This document shows positions 32,689 to 41,639 of a DNA stretch of 44,843 nt, in pieces. How positions within the stretch are numbered: position 1 is the first letter of the stretch; each line of letters opens with the position of its first letter. This stretch comes from Acidobacteriota bacterium (GTDB taxonomy: Bacteria; Acidobacteriota; Vicinamibacteria; Marinacidobacterales; Marinacidobacteraceae). Made by a program: the position numbers and the translations under genes. Under the pieces are notes generated by a model that did not search any database, was not told where the DNA came from, and was given only the letters and a program-made list of their open reading frames with translations. Where the stretch lies: positions 1 to 44,843 of the forward strand of contig JAJDVI010000047.1 in NCBI GenBank assembly GCA_022826195.1, read 5' to 3'.

Positions 32689-35559
32689 ATGAAACGACAC
32701 CTGCTGCGATCGCTGACGGTCGCCGCACTGCTCCTGATTCCGGCGTCGCTCGCGGCGCAGATCACCGCCGGGCGGCTCGACGGCGCCGCCCAGGACGAAC
32801 AGGGGCTCGTTCTTCCGGGGGTCACCGTCACCCTCGAATCGGACGCCCTCCTCGGCAGCCGCGTTGCGGTCACCGACGTGGACGGCTCCTTCCGATTCCA
32901 GGGGCTGCCGGCGGGCAGCTACACCATGACCTTCGAGCTGGGGGGGTTCGCCACCGTGGTCCGCGAGGACGTGACGGTCATCACCGGACAGACGTTCACG
33001 GTGAACCAGACCCTCTCGGTGGCCGCGGTCGCGGAGACGGTGACCGTCACCGGCGAGTCCCCGGTGGTGGACGTGAAGTCCAGCCGATTCGGCGGCACCT
33101 TTGACGACACCGCGATCCTCGAGGTCCCGAACTCGACCGATCCGCACGCCATGCTGGCGCTCACCCCGGGCATCCGGATGCGCGGCTTCGACGTGGCGGG
33201 CTCCCACAAGGCCCAGCAGTCCGGTTTCGACGCCTTCGGGCTCCGCAACCAGAACCGCATCGTCATCGACGGCGTGGACTCCAACTTCAGCACCGGCGGT
33301 TTCGGCTTCTACATGGACAGCCTGACCGTCAACCAGTTCAACATCTCGAACGCCGGCGCCGACGTGGAGAACGCCTGGGCCGGAAACACGATCGTGATGG
33401 ACATCAAGACCGGCGGTAACGACCTTTCCGCGCTGCTCTACGCCGACTACCTCGGGGAGAGCTTCGTGGGCGACAACCTGACCTCCGAACTCGAGAACCG
33501 GGGGGCCGGAACGAACCACATGCTCACCTACTGGGAGGCCCACGCCGACGTGGGCGGACCCCTGCTGAGGGACCGGGCCTGGTTCTTCCTCGCCTACAAC
33601 AACAACCTCACCCACCGGGCGATCTCCGGCCTCGATCCGGAAGTCATCAAGGAAGAGGCCGTCCTCCGGAACTACTACACGAAGGTCAACATGGCGCTCT
33701 CCGAGAAGGACGAGCTGATCGGCTACAGCCAGTGGGGGCTCAAGAACCGGCCCAATCGCGGCATCAACGCGCTCAACTCCGTTGACGTGCGGCTCGCCCA
33801 GGATTCGTGGACCTGGGTGCACAAGGCCGAGTGGCAGCGGGTCTGGTCCGACCGGGCCTTCTCGAACGTGAAGGCGATGCACTACGGGGTGACCTGGCCG
33901 ATGGTGCCCGCAGTGGACCCGGGAAGCAGCCCGCCGCGGATCGACGTGGATACCAGCCGGCGCACCGGCGCCGGCGTGTGGCCGTTCACCTACGACAAGC
34001 AGCGGCCCCAGTTCGTCGGCATCCTGAACTACTACATCCCCGATGCGGGAGGAAGCCACGACCTCAAGTTCGGGGTGGACTACATGGAGGACGCGCGGCT
34101 CTTCTTCTCGAACTTCGAATCGGGCGGCATCCAGTACCGGGACCGCTCGAGCCTGATGTCGGCGGACAACCCGATGGGGACCTCCGAGATCCTGTTCGCA
34201 AACGTCCCGACGCCCCGCTCGGACACCCGCGACCGGAACCTCCACTTCTTCGCCCAGGACACCTGGCAGCTCAACCCGAGACTGACCATCACGGCGGGCA
34301 TCCGGATCGCGAACCAGCACGGGTACTACAACTCGTCCGATCTCGCGCCCGAGTACCCCGAGTTCTTCCTGAGCGGGGTTTCGATCCAGGCGAAGGACAT
34401 CTTCACCTGGAACGACTTCTATCCCCGCTTCGCGGTGACCTACGACCTGACCGGCGAGGGAAGGACGGTGGTGAAGGCCTCGGCGAGCCGCTACACCCAT
34501 AACGTCGGCCCGGACGGTTTCGTGGGCGCCAACCCGGCGGCGTTCCAGAACGTGGTGTTCGAATTCAACGACCCGAACCGGAACGGAATCTATGACGGGC
34601 AAAACGAACTCGGAGCGCTGCTGAGCCAGTCGTCCGGCACCGGCCTCCCCGTCGGCCGCGTCGAAGGCGGCGTCCCGGTGGACCTCAGCAAGAAGCGCTA
34701 CTACGACGAGATCACCGCGTCCCTCGAGAGCGAGATCATGCCGGAGACCAACCTGCGGCTTTCCTACGTGCGCAAGATGGACCGGAACGTCTTCGACACC
34801 TATCGGGTAGGACTGCTCGACGCACTGATCAACAACGCGATCCTCTGCGGCGACGACATCTTCCCCTGCCCGACCGTGGACGGCTTCGGCACCATCACCA
34901 CATTGACCCGTCCCCCGGCTGGAACTCCGACCGCCAACGAGGTCAAGACCGGCCCGGCCGGGTTCGACTCAGGCGAATTCGACAACATCGAGGTCGGACT
35001 GAGCCGGCGGTTCCGAGGCGGGCTCTTCCTGCAGGGCAGCTTCCACTACCAGTGGCGGAACGAGCTCGTCTGCTGCGGCAGCAGCGGGAGCGCCGATACC
35101 CAGGCCGACCCGTGGACGCTGGGCATCCAGGGCAGCGGGCTGAACTGGAACTCCGCCGTGAGCACCAAGCAACAGCACACCAACTGGAACCTCAAGGGCA
35201 TCGGCCGCTACCAGATCCCGAACATCGGGGCCGCGGTGTCCTTCCAGTACCGGGCGCAGAGCGGCTGGGCCTACGCCCCGATCCTGCCCATCAGCATTCC
35301 GGGCGCCGCCGGAACGAACCAGGTGCCGCTCTCCGACATGACGGAGCGGTCGGACAACGTCTTCATCCTGGACCTTCGAGCCGAGAAGGACCTGTCCTTC
35401 TGGGATCGCGACCGCCTGTCGCTGTTCTTCGACGCCTATAACGTCACGAACTCCAACCCGGTCCTGAACCAGATCATCCGCGCCGGTTCGGCATACAACC
35501 GCGTGATCGGCTTCCTGGAGCCGCGCACGTTCAAGCTCGGCGCGAGGTATCAGTTCTGA
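32689..35559 (+). CDS. TonB-dependent outer-membrane receptor with carboxypeptidase-regulatory-like N-terminal domain
   Basis: Outer-membrane importer of 956 residues. ATG 32689 has an AAGGAGGA site 8 bases upstream. The signal peptide (1-21, ending SLAAQ) is followed by a carboxypeptidase-regulatory-like beta domain (about 22-105: GAAQDEQGLVLPGVTVTLE, GSFRFQGLPAGSYTMTFELGG). A plug domain (about 115-235: VVDVKSS, NRIVIDGVDSN) leads to a long beta-barrel ending in an aromatic residue (LGARYQF). The type is common in Acidobacteriota and often handles glycans, peptides or other polymers; the ligand is not evident. The 248-base leader upstream is AT-richer than the rest and includes AAAGGCC (32522-32528) pairing with GGCCTTT (32558-32564). 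An intrinsic terminator follows. Confidence 0.92.
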   Translation: MKRHLLRSLTVAALLLIPASLAAQITAGRLDGAAQDEQGLVLPGVTVTLESDALLGSRVAVTDVDGSFRFQGLPAGSYTMTFELGGFATVVREDVTVITGQTFTVNQTLSVAAVAETVTVTGESPVVDVKSSRFGGTFDDTAILEVPNSTDPHAMLALTPGIRMRGFDVAGSHKAQQSGFDAFGLRNQNRIVIDGVDSNFSTGGFGFYMDSLTVNQFNISNAGADVENAWAGNTIVMDIKTGGNDLSALLYADYLGESFVGDNLTSELENRGAGTNHMLTYWEAHADVGGPLLRDRAWFFLAYNNNLTHRAISGLDPEVIKEEAVLRNYYTKVNMALSEKDELIGYSQWGLKNRPNRGINALNSVDVRLAQDSWTWVHKAEWQRVWSDRAFSNVKAMHYGVTWPMVPAVDPGSSPPRIDVDTSRRTGAGVWPFTYDKQRPQFVGILNYYIPDAGGSHDLKFGVDYMEDARLFFSNFESGGIQYRDRSSLMSADNPMGTSEILFANVPTPRSDTRDRNLHFFAQDTWQLNPRLTITAGIRIANQHGYYNSSDLAPEYPEFFLSGVSIQAKDIFTWNDFYPRFAVTYDLTGEGRTVVKASASRYTHNVGPDGFVGANPAAFQNVVFEFNDPNRNGIYDGQNELGALLSQSSGTGLPVGRVEGGVPVDLSKKRYYDEITASLESEIMPETNLRLSYVRKMDRNVFDTYRVGLLDALINNAILCGDDIFPCPTVDGFGTITTLTRPPAGTPTANEVKTGPAGFDSGEFDNIEVGLSRRFRGGLFLQGSFHYQWRNELVCCGSSGSADTQADPWTLGIQGSGLNWNSAVSTKQQHTNWNLKGIGRYQIPNIGAAVSFQYRAQSGWAYAPILPISIPGAAGTNQVPLSDMTERSDNVFILDLRAEKDLSFWDRDRLSLFFDAYNVTNSNPVLNQIIRAGSAYNRVIGFLEPRTFKLGARYQF

Positions 35560-35574
35560 TCTGAGGCTCGCGCC

Positions 35575-35612
35575 AGGGCGGTGGGCTTGCAAGAGCCCAC
35601 CGCCCTTTTGTC
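35575..35612 (+). terminator. Intrinsic terminator of the TonB-dependent receptor gene
   Basis: A 13-bp perfect stem (AGGGCGGTGGGCT with AGCCCACCGCCCT) around the loop TGCAAG is followed by TTTTGTCTTT. The hairpin begins 16 bases after the receptor stop. The U tract is on the plus strand only, so it serves the receptor and not the convergent GWxTD gene. Confidence 0.93.
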
Positions 35613-35619
35613 TTTCCCG

Positions 35620-37728
35620 CTATCGCCGCCGCAGCGCCAGCACCCGCTCGTTGTCCGGATCGAGCTCGTAGGCCTGATCGAGGAACCGGCCCGCGCTCTC
35701 CTCGTTTCCCAGGACCAGGTGGGTGGTCGCGAGCAGTACGAGGAGGTCGGCGTCCGGAGCGCGTAGTTCGAGCGCCCGGGCGAGCGGGCCGAGGGCGCCC
35801 TCGAAGTCGCCGGTGCGGACGCGCGCCTCGCCGAGCCGCACCGCGGTTTCATACCGGTCGGGATAGGCCTCGAAGACGGGGCCCAGGAGCGTCACCGCCC
35901 CCGCCGGATCGTCCGCCTCGAGGAAGTACCGCGCCAGCAGTTCGCGCGCCGGAACGTAGTTGGGACCCACGCGGACCGCCTCCTCCGCGAACGTCCGCGC
36001 CATCGCCGGGTTCCCCGCGGCTTCCCATTGCCGGGCCCGCACCAGTTCCGGCGCGCCCGCGAGCTCGGGCCGGATCTCGCCGAGGCCGCCGTCCACCAGC
36101 GGCCTCGCCAGCGTCGCCCGGGGCGAAACCTGGAACGGGGCCGACCGGCGCGCGAGCTCCCTGCCGTCCCGGGCCAGCAGGCGCACGCCGGCGACGTACC
36201 GCCCTCCCGGCAAACGGCCCAGCGGTTGGCTCACGACCAGCGGGCCGTCACGGTCGCCGCCAGCGGCGACCGTCCCGCTTACCGGCGCCGGAGGCTCGTC
36301 CCCGAAGAGCGCGGCGGGGTCGGGAGCGACCGTCCATTCCACCCGGGCGTCCTCCGGTGCGTTCAACGGCTCCGAGAGCAGGTAGAGCGTCGTTCCGGCG
36401 GCGAACACCGAAGAGGGATTGGGCCGAATGCTCCGCCGTCCGAACCGGTAACCGCGGTAGAGCGGGTCGCCACCCAGCAGGTCGGCGCCGTAGGCGAGGA
36501 CCGGATCGGTCAACTCCGGCGTTTCGAACTGCAGCTCGGGCACTTCGATCGGGCCCTCGAGGAGCGTGTAGGCGCGCCGGCACTCCTCCTCGTCCCGGCT
36601 CGGACAGGCCCGGTTCCGGACGACGATCCGGAGGTGGTGGGAGCCGGGGATCACCGGGACCACGCCCCGGAACAGGAACGGCTGGCCGAGCGCCGCCGCC
36701 TCCTCCTCGGAGACCGCGAAGAAGGACTCCGCCCGGTCGTCGTAGAGCACCGTCTCCGGGTCGTCCGGGACGGTGATCTCGATGGAGGCGATGAAGACCG
36801 CGCCGTAGCGGCCGATCGCGGGGTCGCGCACCACGATCACCGATGCGTTCGGGATCTCGATCGCCCAGTGCAGGTAGTACCCCCCCGGCCCGGGCAGGAC
36901 GTGGTGGAAGCCGGCGCTCTGGACGTAGTTGAACAGGTAGTCGCTCTCCACCGAGCCGAAGTCGAACCGCTCGGCGTAGCTGGTGTCGATCCCGAACGTC
37001 GGCGAGCGGTAGATCTCCTCCATGAGCGAAACCGTGCCGAAGGCCCGCACGTCCCCGAAATTGACCCCCTCGTCGGTGCGGAAGGAGAGCGCCGCCGAGG
37101 CGAGTTCGGGGCTGATCCCGTGGAGCTCGTCGAAGGCCCGTTCGATCTGCTGGCGGAAGTCGCCCTGCATGAATGGCTCCGGCGCGATCAGCAACGCCTG
37201 GGGCCCGTCCTCCACCGGGCTGTAGAGCTGCATCTCCCCGGCCCCGAAGCGCCGGAAGAAGAGCAGGTAGAAGAACGGCGGCACCCCGCGCTCCCGGAGG
37301 GCGGGATCGTTGTAGAACCACAACTCGACCGGGTAGATGAAGCTGGAATGGGAGAAGTCCTCCCGGGTGCGCGGGGGGCCGAGCACGATGTGGTACCGGC
37401 CCCGGTCGGTCCGCCAGCCGGCCCTTCCGGTGTCCCGGCCGTAGAACTCGTTGGCGTAGGCGATCCGTTCGTAGTGCTCCTCCCGGTACTCGTTCTCCGC
37501 GGTGGTCGGGTTGGGATCGCGCCGCTCCCAGAAGGCCTCGATGAAGGCGTCCCGGAGGTCTTCCCCCTCGAGGCGCAGGAAGGCCTCGCGTTCGGTCTCG
37601 GAGATGATGTAGACGACCTCTTCCTCGAGCCAGGCGCGATGGCGGGGCGCCATGCCGTCCTGGGCGGCGGCGGCCCCGGCGACCAGCACGAAGAGCGCGG
37701 CGGCGGCCAGCGGTGTTCCGGATCTCAT
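35620..37728 (-). CDS. Secreted GWxTD-domain protein with C-terminal TPR repeats
   Basis: Encodes 702 residues. A signal peptide (1-23) precedes a canonical GWxTD domain (about 30-150). The domain contains WLEEEVVYIISETEREAFLRL, FIEAFWERRDPNPTTAENEYR and GWRTDRGRYHIVLGPP, with the name motif at 104-108. The central region (about 180-520) is beta-rich with one or more Ig-like domains (ARVEWTVAPDP, GGRYVAGVRLLARDG). TPR-like helices fill about 560-700 (PELVRARQWEAAGNPAMARTFAEEA, AVRLGEARVRTGDFEGALGPLARAL). GWxTD domains have no established activity. Its start overlaps the upstream membrane-TPR gene by 4 bases (ATGA), so the two proteins are probably made together. Confidence 0.87.
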   Translation of the reverse strand: MRSGTPLAAAALFVLVAGAAAAQDGMAPRHRAWLEEEVVYIISETEREAFLRLEGEDLRDAFIEAFWERRDPNPTTAENEYREEHYERIAYANEFYGRDTGRAGWRTDRGRYHIVLGPPRTREDFSHSSFIYPVELWFYNDPALRERGVPPFFYLLFFRRFGAGEMQLYSPVEDGPQALLIAPEPFMQGDFRQQIERAFDELHGISPELASAALSFRTDEGVNFGDVRAFGTVSLMEEIYRSPTFGIDTSYAERFDFGSVESDYLFNYVQSAGFHHVLPGPGGYYLHWAIEIPNASVIVVRDPAIGRYGAVFIASIEITVPDDPETVLYDDRAESFFAVSEEEAAALGQPFLFRGVVPVIPGSHHLRIVVRNRACPSRDEEECRRAYTLLEGPIEVPELQFETPELTDPVLAYGADLLGGDPLYRGYRFGRRSIRPNPSSVFAAGTTLYLLSEPLNAPEDARVEWTVAPDPAALFGDEPPAPVSGTVAAGGDRDGPLVVSQPLGRLPGGRYVAGVRLLARDGRELARRSAPFQVSPRATLARPLVDGGLGEIRPELAGAPELVRARQWEAAGNPAMARTFAEEAVRVGPNYVPARELLARYFLEADDPAGAVTLLGPVFEAYPDRYETAVRLGEARVRTGDFEGALGPLARALELRAPDADLLVLLATTHLVLGNEESAGRFLDQAYELDPDNERVLALRRR

Positions 37729-39761
37729 CGTGCTGCCGGGGCCACGGTCACCGGACGGCCCGCCTCGTAGAGCGCGATCCGGGCGGCGATCTCGCCGGCG
37801 AGCTCCGGATTGTCCCCGTCGATGGCCAGCGCCTCCGCGGTCCGGGCCGCGGTCAGCGCCGCCTCGAAATCCCCGGCGGCGGCGAGCGCCGCCCCGAGCG
37901 TGTCGGCCGCGGACGGGCTGAGATGCCGCGCCAGCTCGGAGGCCCGCCGGGCGTAGCGCACCGCGCGCTCGGGATCGCGGACGTCCGGAACCACCGCGAG
38001 GATCCAGCCGGCGGTCTCGAGCGCCACGAAATCATCGGGAACCGCGGCGAGCGAGACGTCGAGATGGGCCACCGCCGCGGCGTGCTCGCCCCGTCCCGCG
38101 AGGATCAGTCCGAGATTCCGGTGTGCCTCGGGCACCCCCGGGTCCACGGCGAGTGCCGCCTCGAGGACCGGCGCGGCCCCCACGGCGTTGTCCGCGGCGA
38201 GCAGCATCCGGGCGAGTCCGAGCCGCGGCTCGACGAGCGCCGGGTCGAGCTCGATGGCGCGGCGGTAGTGGCGTTCCGCTTCGAGGCGCACGCCGACCCG
38301 TTCCTGGATGAAACCCAGGTTGTGGTGGGCGGCGGCGTACTCGTCGTCGAGCCGAAGCGCCCGGCGCAGCGCGCCCTCCGCCTCCTCCCACTGGCCCTGC
38401 GAGAGCAGCGCGATGCCGAGGTTCGCGTGGGCCCGCGGGTACTCGGGATCGATCTCGATGGCGCGCCGGTAGCGGGCCTCGGCGGCTTCGAGGTCGCCGT
38501 TCTCGCGGTAGGCGAAGCCGAGGTTGTGGTGGAACTCCGCGCTCTCCGGGACCAGGGTGGTGAGGTTCTCGTAGCGCTCTTCGAGCGGCGCGGCGGCCGC
38601 GCGGCGTTCGAGGCCGAAGAGCACCGCCAGCGGCAGGAAGAAGAGGCCGGCCCACTTGAGGGCGTGCGGGGTGAGCCACGGGCTCGCCGCCGGTCCCACC
38701 GGCGACGGTCCGGAGGTCCGCCGGATCCCGAGCGCGGCGCCCGTCTTCGTCTCGCGAATCTTCCAGATGAAGCCGTCGAAGTAGAAGTGGAGCATGGTCG
38801 AGGCGGCGACGAGTGCGAGGACGCCGCGCTGCACCGCCGGGTTCGAGACCGCCTCGGGAATGAACCGGAAGAGGCCGTAACCGAGGACGAGGCCGACGTA
38901 CACGAAGAGCATCGCCCGTCCGCCGCCGAAGAGCGCCCGGGTGAAGAACCCGGCGTCGTCGTCCCGCGCCCGCCTGCGGTTGAACACCCAGACGATCGAG
39001 AGGTACTGCACGTCGTGGAAGACCTCGAAGAGGGCGACCCCGAGCACCGCGTAGGGCACCTGGACCGAACACCACCACCAGAAGCCGAAGGACATGGCGG
39101 CGGCGAGAAGCTTGACGGGGTGCTGCCCCCTCCCGGCGAGCAGGTCGCGGCCCGCCCGGAACACGAACACCGCGGTGAGCGCGAAGAGGCCGAGATCGAA
39201 GGCGTCGCGGAAGCCGAAGAAGACCGCGGGGGACCAGAGCGGCGCACCGAGCGCGTACCAGAGCTCGAGGAGTTCCCCGAGCCGGCCGGGGGAATGGAGC
39301 ACCCCGAAGGCGAACCACCCGATGCACAGGAGCCAGTCGAGCCGCGCCGTCAGCCGTTCGGTCGCTCCGACCCGGGCGTCGTAGATCCGGAGGAAGCCGT
39401 AGACCTGGAGGGCTCCGTGCCAGACCCCCCAGAGGAGCACGATCAGCGAAACGCCGTTCAGGCCGCCCGCCGCGAAGCCAAGCGCCGCGCCCGCGAACAC
39501 GAGCGGGGACAGCAGGAAGCGGGTGCGGAAGCGCTGGAAGAGGGCGCGGTCGCCGTACGCCCGCATCATCCCGGGGAGGTGGTGGCCGAGAGCGCCGAAG
39601 CCGGCGACCAGGAGCCCCACGGTGTAGGCCGTCTCCCGGCCCTCGAGGGCGAAGGCCAGGGGCAGGATCAGGATCGGGGTGGCGACCAGCAGGAGCAGGT
39701 CCCGGACCGGCCCGAACACCCAGAGCTTGCCGCGTGCGCCGGCCGCCGTGTCGCTCGCCAA
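37725..39761 (-). CDS. Polytopic membrane protein with conserved-looking histidines and cytoplasmic or periplasmic TPR domain
   Basis: Encodes 678 residues. The first ~400 hold about nine membrane helices. Histidines occur at helix edges in motifs that look functional: GHHLPGMMRAY (His60, His61), WGVWHGALQVYGF (His115), EVFHDVQYLSIVW (His249, Asp250) and LHFYFDGFIWKIR (His325, Asp329). Such clustered His/Asp recall membrane diiron or haem proteins (for example Brp/Blh-type carotene oxygenases), but I cannot assign a family. Residues about 410-620 form at least five TPR units (AEFHHNLGFAYRENGDLEAAE and so on). First gene of a two-gene operon with the GWxTD-TPR protein. Length and codon use are uniform throughout, so it is not an obvious recent fusion. 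Confidence 0.75.
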   Translation of the reverse strand: MASDTAAGARGKLWVFGPVRDLLLLVATPILILPLAFALEGRETAYTVGLLVAGFGALGHHLPGMMRAYGDRALFQRFRTRFLLSPLVFAGAALGFAAGGLNGVSLIVLLWGVWHGALQVYGFLRIYDARVGATERLTARLDWLLCIGWFAFGVLHSPGRLGELLELWYALGAPLWSPAVFFGFRDAFDLGLFALTAVFVFRAGRDLLAGRGQHPVKLLAAAMSFGFWWWCSVQVPYAVLGVALFEVFHDVQYLSIVWVFNRRRARDDDAGFFTRALFGGGRAMLFVYVGLVLGYGLFRFIPEAVSNPAVQRGVLALVAASTMLHFYFDGFIWKIRETKTGAALGIRRTSGPSPVGPAASPWLTPHALKWAGLFFLPLAVLFGLERRAAAAPLEERYENLTTLVPESAEFHHNLGFAYRENGDLEAAEARYRRAIEIDPEYPRAHANLGIALLSQGQWEEAEGALRRALRLDDEYAAAHHNLGFIQERVGVRLEAERHYRRAIELDPALVEPRLGLARMLLAADNAVGAAPVLEAALAVDPGVPEAHRNLGLILAGRGEHAAAVAHLDVSLAAVPDDFVALETAGWILAVVPDVRDPERAVRYARRASELARHLSPSAADTLGAALAAAGDFEAALTAARTAEALAIDGDNPELAGEIAARIALYEAGRPVTVAPAAR

Positions 39762-39841
39762 GGTGGGGTCCCGTCAGTGCGGGAATCTACCAAGCGGGGC
39801 TGTGGTTCAAGCCGGGGAGCCGTGACGCGGAGTGGCGTTAC

Positions 39842-39892
39842 GACGTGCGCGGCGCGGAGCGCCGCGGTGCCGGTCTGGAGACCGGCGTTCCA
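39842..39892 (+). repeat. Double-hairpin dispersed repeat, copy B
   Basis: Identical over 51 bases to 18603-18653, with both hairpins intact. It lies in the gap upstream of the membrane-TPR gene, 33 bases before copy C, in direct orientation. Confidence 0.88.
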
Positions 39893-39925
39893 GGCCGTAC
39901 GCGTTGTGGGGGTGGGTAGCGGGAC

Positions 39926-39975
39926 GATGTGCGCGGCGCGGAGCGCCGCGGTGCCGGTCTGGAGACCGGCGTTCC
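39926..39975 (+). repeat. Double-hairpin dispersed repeat, copy C
   Basis: Same unit as copies A and B with one change at its left end (GATGTGCG for GACGTGCG) and GTTCCC at the right. It abuts the 3' end of the 97-residue gene. Copies B and C together form a tandem pair with an 84-base period. Confidence 0.88.
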
Positions 39976-40269
39976 CTACGGCCAGCGGCCTCTGGTGGAT
40001 TTCTTGAGGATGCGGCCCTTGCTGTTCATGAGGCCGACGGTCTTTCCCACGAGGATCAGCCTTGCGGTTTCGAGGTCGGCGTCGCTCGCGCAGGCGATGT
40101 AGACCGGGCCGCGGAATCCGCGGAGCCGGCCGCAGGCGGAGCGGAGAGTGCGGGAGGTCTCGACGTTGATGGTGATCTTGTCCGTGCGGATGTCGGGACC
40201 CTTGCCGCGGTGGTATCGGCCCCCGTGCTTCTCGGCGAGCTCTTTGGCAACCGCTACCTTGCCTGCCAT
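39976..40269 (-). CDS. Small conserved-looking protein of 97 residues, possible nuclease-fold remnant
   Basis: ATG 40269 is preceded by a strong GGAGGAGG ribosome site, and composition is protein-like throughout. An N-terminal basic helix (KVAVAKELAEKHGG) is followed by GPDIRTDKITINVETS, then RLRGFRGPVYIACASDADLETARLI and TVGLMNSKGRILKKS. The arrangement PD (25-26), then D30 and E37-x-S, followed by helix, strand and GRILKKS, faintly recalls the PD-(D/E)xK nuclease fold. It is short, though, and lacks a clear (D/E)xK, so it could equally be a nucleic-acid-binding or regulatory protein. No family recognised. It lies 112 bases downstream of the M20 gene and may have its own transcript. Confidence 0.68.
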   Translation of the reverse strand: MAGKVAVAKELAEKHGGRYHRGKGPDIRTDKITINVETSRTLRSACGRLRGFRGPVYIACASDADLETARLILVGKTVGLMNSKGRILKKSTRGRWP

Positions 40270-40381
40270 GGTCCTCCTCCAGCCTTCCGGCCCCTCCGCC
40301 GGGTCGGCAACGCTATCACACCGCTACTGTTTCGGGAATATCGGATGACAACCGATGGAACAACGTAACACTACGCGAAAT

Positions 40382-41626
40382 CTATGACTTCAGGAGGGTG
40401 AAGGCAACCGCGAGGAGCGCGTTTCCCCCCGCCGTCACGTCCTTGTCTCGCGTGAACTCCGTCGGGTTGTGACTCACCCCGCCGACGGACGGTACGAAGA
40501 CCATCCCGGTGGGGCAGATGCGGGACATCATCTGGGCGTCGTGGCCGGCTCCCGAGGGCATCCGCCGGCAGGACCCGCCGAGCGCCGCAGCCGCTTCCTC
40601 GACCAGTGCGATCACTCGTTCGTCGAAGACCGCGGGGCCGAAACGCGCGAGTTCGCGCCGTTCGATCCGGACGCCCTCGCGCTCGGCGGCGGCGTCGAGG
40701 CCGCCGAAGAAGCCTTCCTCGGCGCGCCGCAGCCGGTCCGGGTCGGGGTTGCGGATATCCAGGGTGAAGACCGCCCGGCCGGGAACCACGTTGGTCAGCC
40801 CGGGCGCGAACGACATGCGGCCGACGGTCGCCACCTGATCCGGAATCTCGCGCGTCAGTTGGCGGGCGAGGAGCACCGCCTCCGCCGCCACCAATCCCGC
40901 GTCGTGGCGAAACCGCATGGGGGTGGTGCCGGCGTGGTTCGCCTTCCCGCTCAGCGTGATCTCCTCCCACAGGATCCCCTGCACCCCGGTCACCGCGCCG
41001 AAGTCGATGCCCTCGGCCTCGAGCACCGGCCCCTGCTCGATGTGGAGTTCGACGTAGGCGGCCGGAACCGGACCGGGGAGCGGCGCCTCCCCGAGATAGC
41101 CGATCTCCTCGAGCTCCTCCTTCAGGGTCCGCGCGCCGTCGGGGCTCCGGAGCGCCCAGGCGCTCTCGAGGTCGAGCCCGCCGGCATAGACCAGGCTCCC
41201 CAGCATGTCGGGGTGGTAGCGCGAGCCCTCCTCGTTCGAGAAGATCGCGACTTCGAGCGGGCGGCGGGTACGGATGCCCCCGTCGTTCAGCGTGCGGGCG
41301 ACCTCGAGCGCCGCGAGCACTCCCAGGTTGCCGTCGTAGCGGCCGCCGTTTCCGACCGTGTCGGTGTGCGAGCCGAGCATCACGGGGGCGGCGTCCGGAT
41401 CCTCCCCCGCCCGGCGGCCGATGACGTTCCCGATCCCGTCCACCCGAACCTGAAGTCCGGCGTCCTCCATCCACGACCGGACGAGGTCCCGCCCGGCGCC
41501 GTCCTCGGGCGTGAACGCCAGCCGTTCGGCGCCACCCTCGGGGGTGGCGCCGATCTCGGCGAGGCGGGCGATGGAGTCGAGGAGCCGGGCGCCGTTGATC
41601 CGGAGTGCCGCCGCTCCGCCAGGCAT
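40382..41626 (-). CDS. M20-family Zn-dependent amidase (N-carbamoyl-L-amino acid hydrolase/allantoate amidohydrolase type)
   Basis: Cytosolic binuclear metal amidase of 414 residues. Metal ligands are visible in order: His in MLGSHTDTV, Asp in GGRYDGNLG, Glu in IFSNEEGSRY, His in ELHIEQGPVL and the last His in VGGVSHNPTEFT. The dimerisation domain includes GKANHAGTTPM. The family hydrolyses N-carbamoyl amino acids, allantoate, ureidoglycolate or N-acyl amino acids; the exact substrate is not readable. ATG 41626 begins 13 bases after the stop of the propeller gene, so the two form an operon. It may use small products released or sensed by the secreted partner, which is inference. Confidence 0.9.
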   Translation of the reverse strand: MPGGAAALRINGARLLDSIARLAEIGATPEGGAERLAFTPEDGAGRDLVRSWMEDAGLQVRVDGIGNVIGRRAGEDPDAAPVMLGSHTDTVGNGGRYDGNLGVLAALEVARTLNDGGIRTRRPLEVAIFSNEEGSRYHPDMLGSLVYAGGLDLESAWALRSPDGARTLKEELEEIGYLGEAPLPGPVPAAYVELHIEQGPVLEAEGIDFGAVTGVQGILWEEITLSGKANHAGTTPMRFRHDAGLVAAEAVLLARQLTREIPDQVATVGRMSFAPGLTNVVPGRAVFTLDIRNPDPDRLRRAEEGFFGGLDAAAEREGVRIERRELARFGPAVFDERVIALVEEAAAALGGSCRRMPSGAGHDAQMMSRICPTGMVFVPSVGGVSHNPTEFTRDKDVTAGGNALLAVAFTLLKS

Positions 41627-41639
41627 TGCCGCCGCCTGC

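Noticed and set aside
37713..40007. Open frame of 764 codons on the plus strand
   Set aside because: Antisense to the membrane-TPR gene, low-complexity Arg/Glu/Gly composition, no ribosome site or domain.
40335..40363. Promoter for the 97-residue gene (TTGTTC, 17 bases, TATTCC on the minus strand)
   Set aside because: Each hexamer matches consensus at only about half its positions; not strong enough to annotate.
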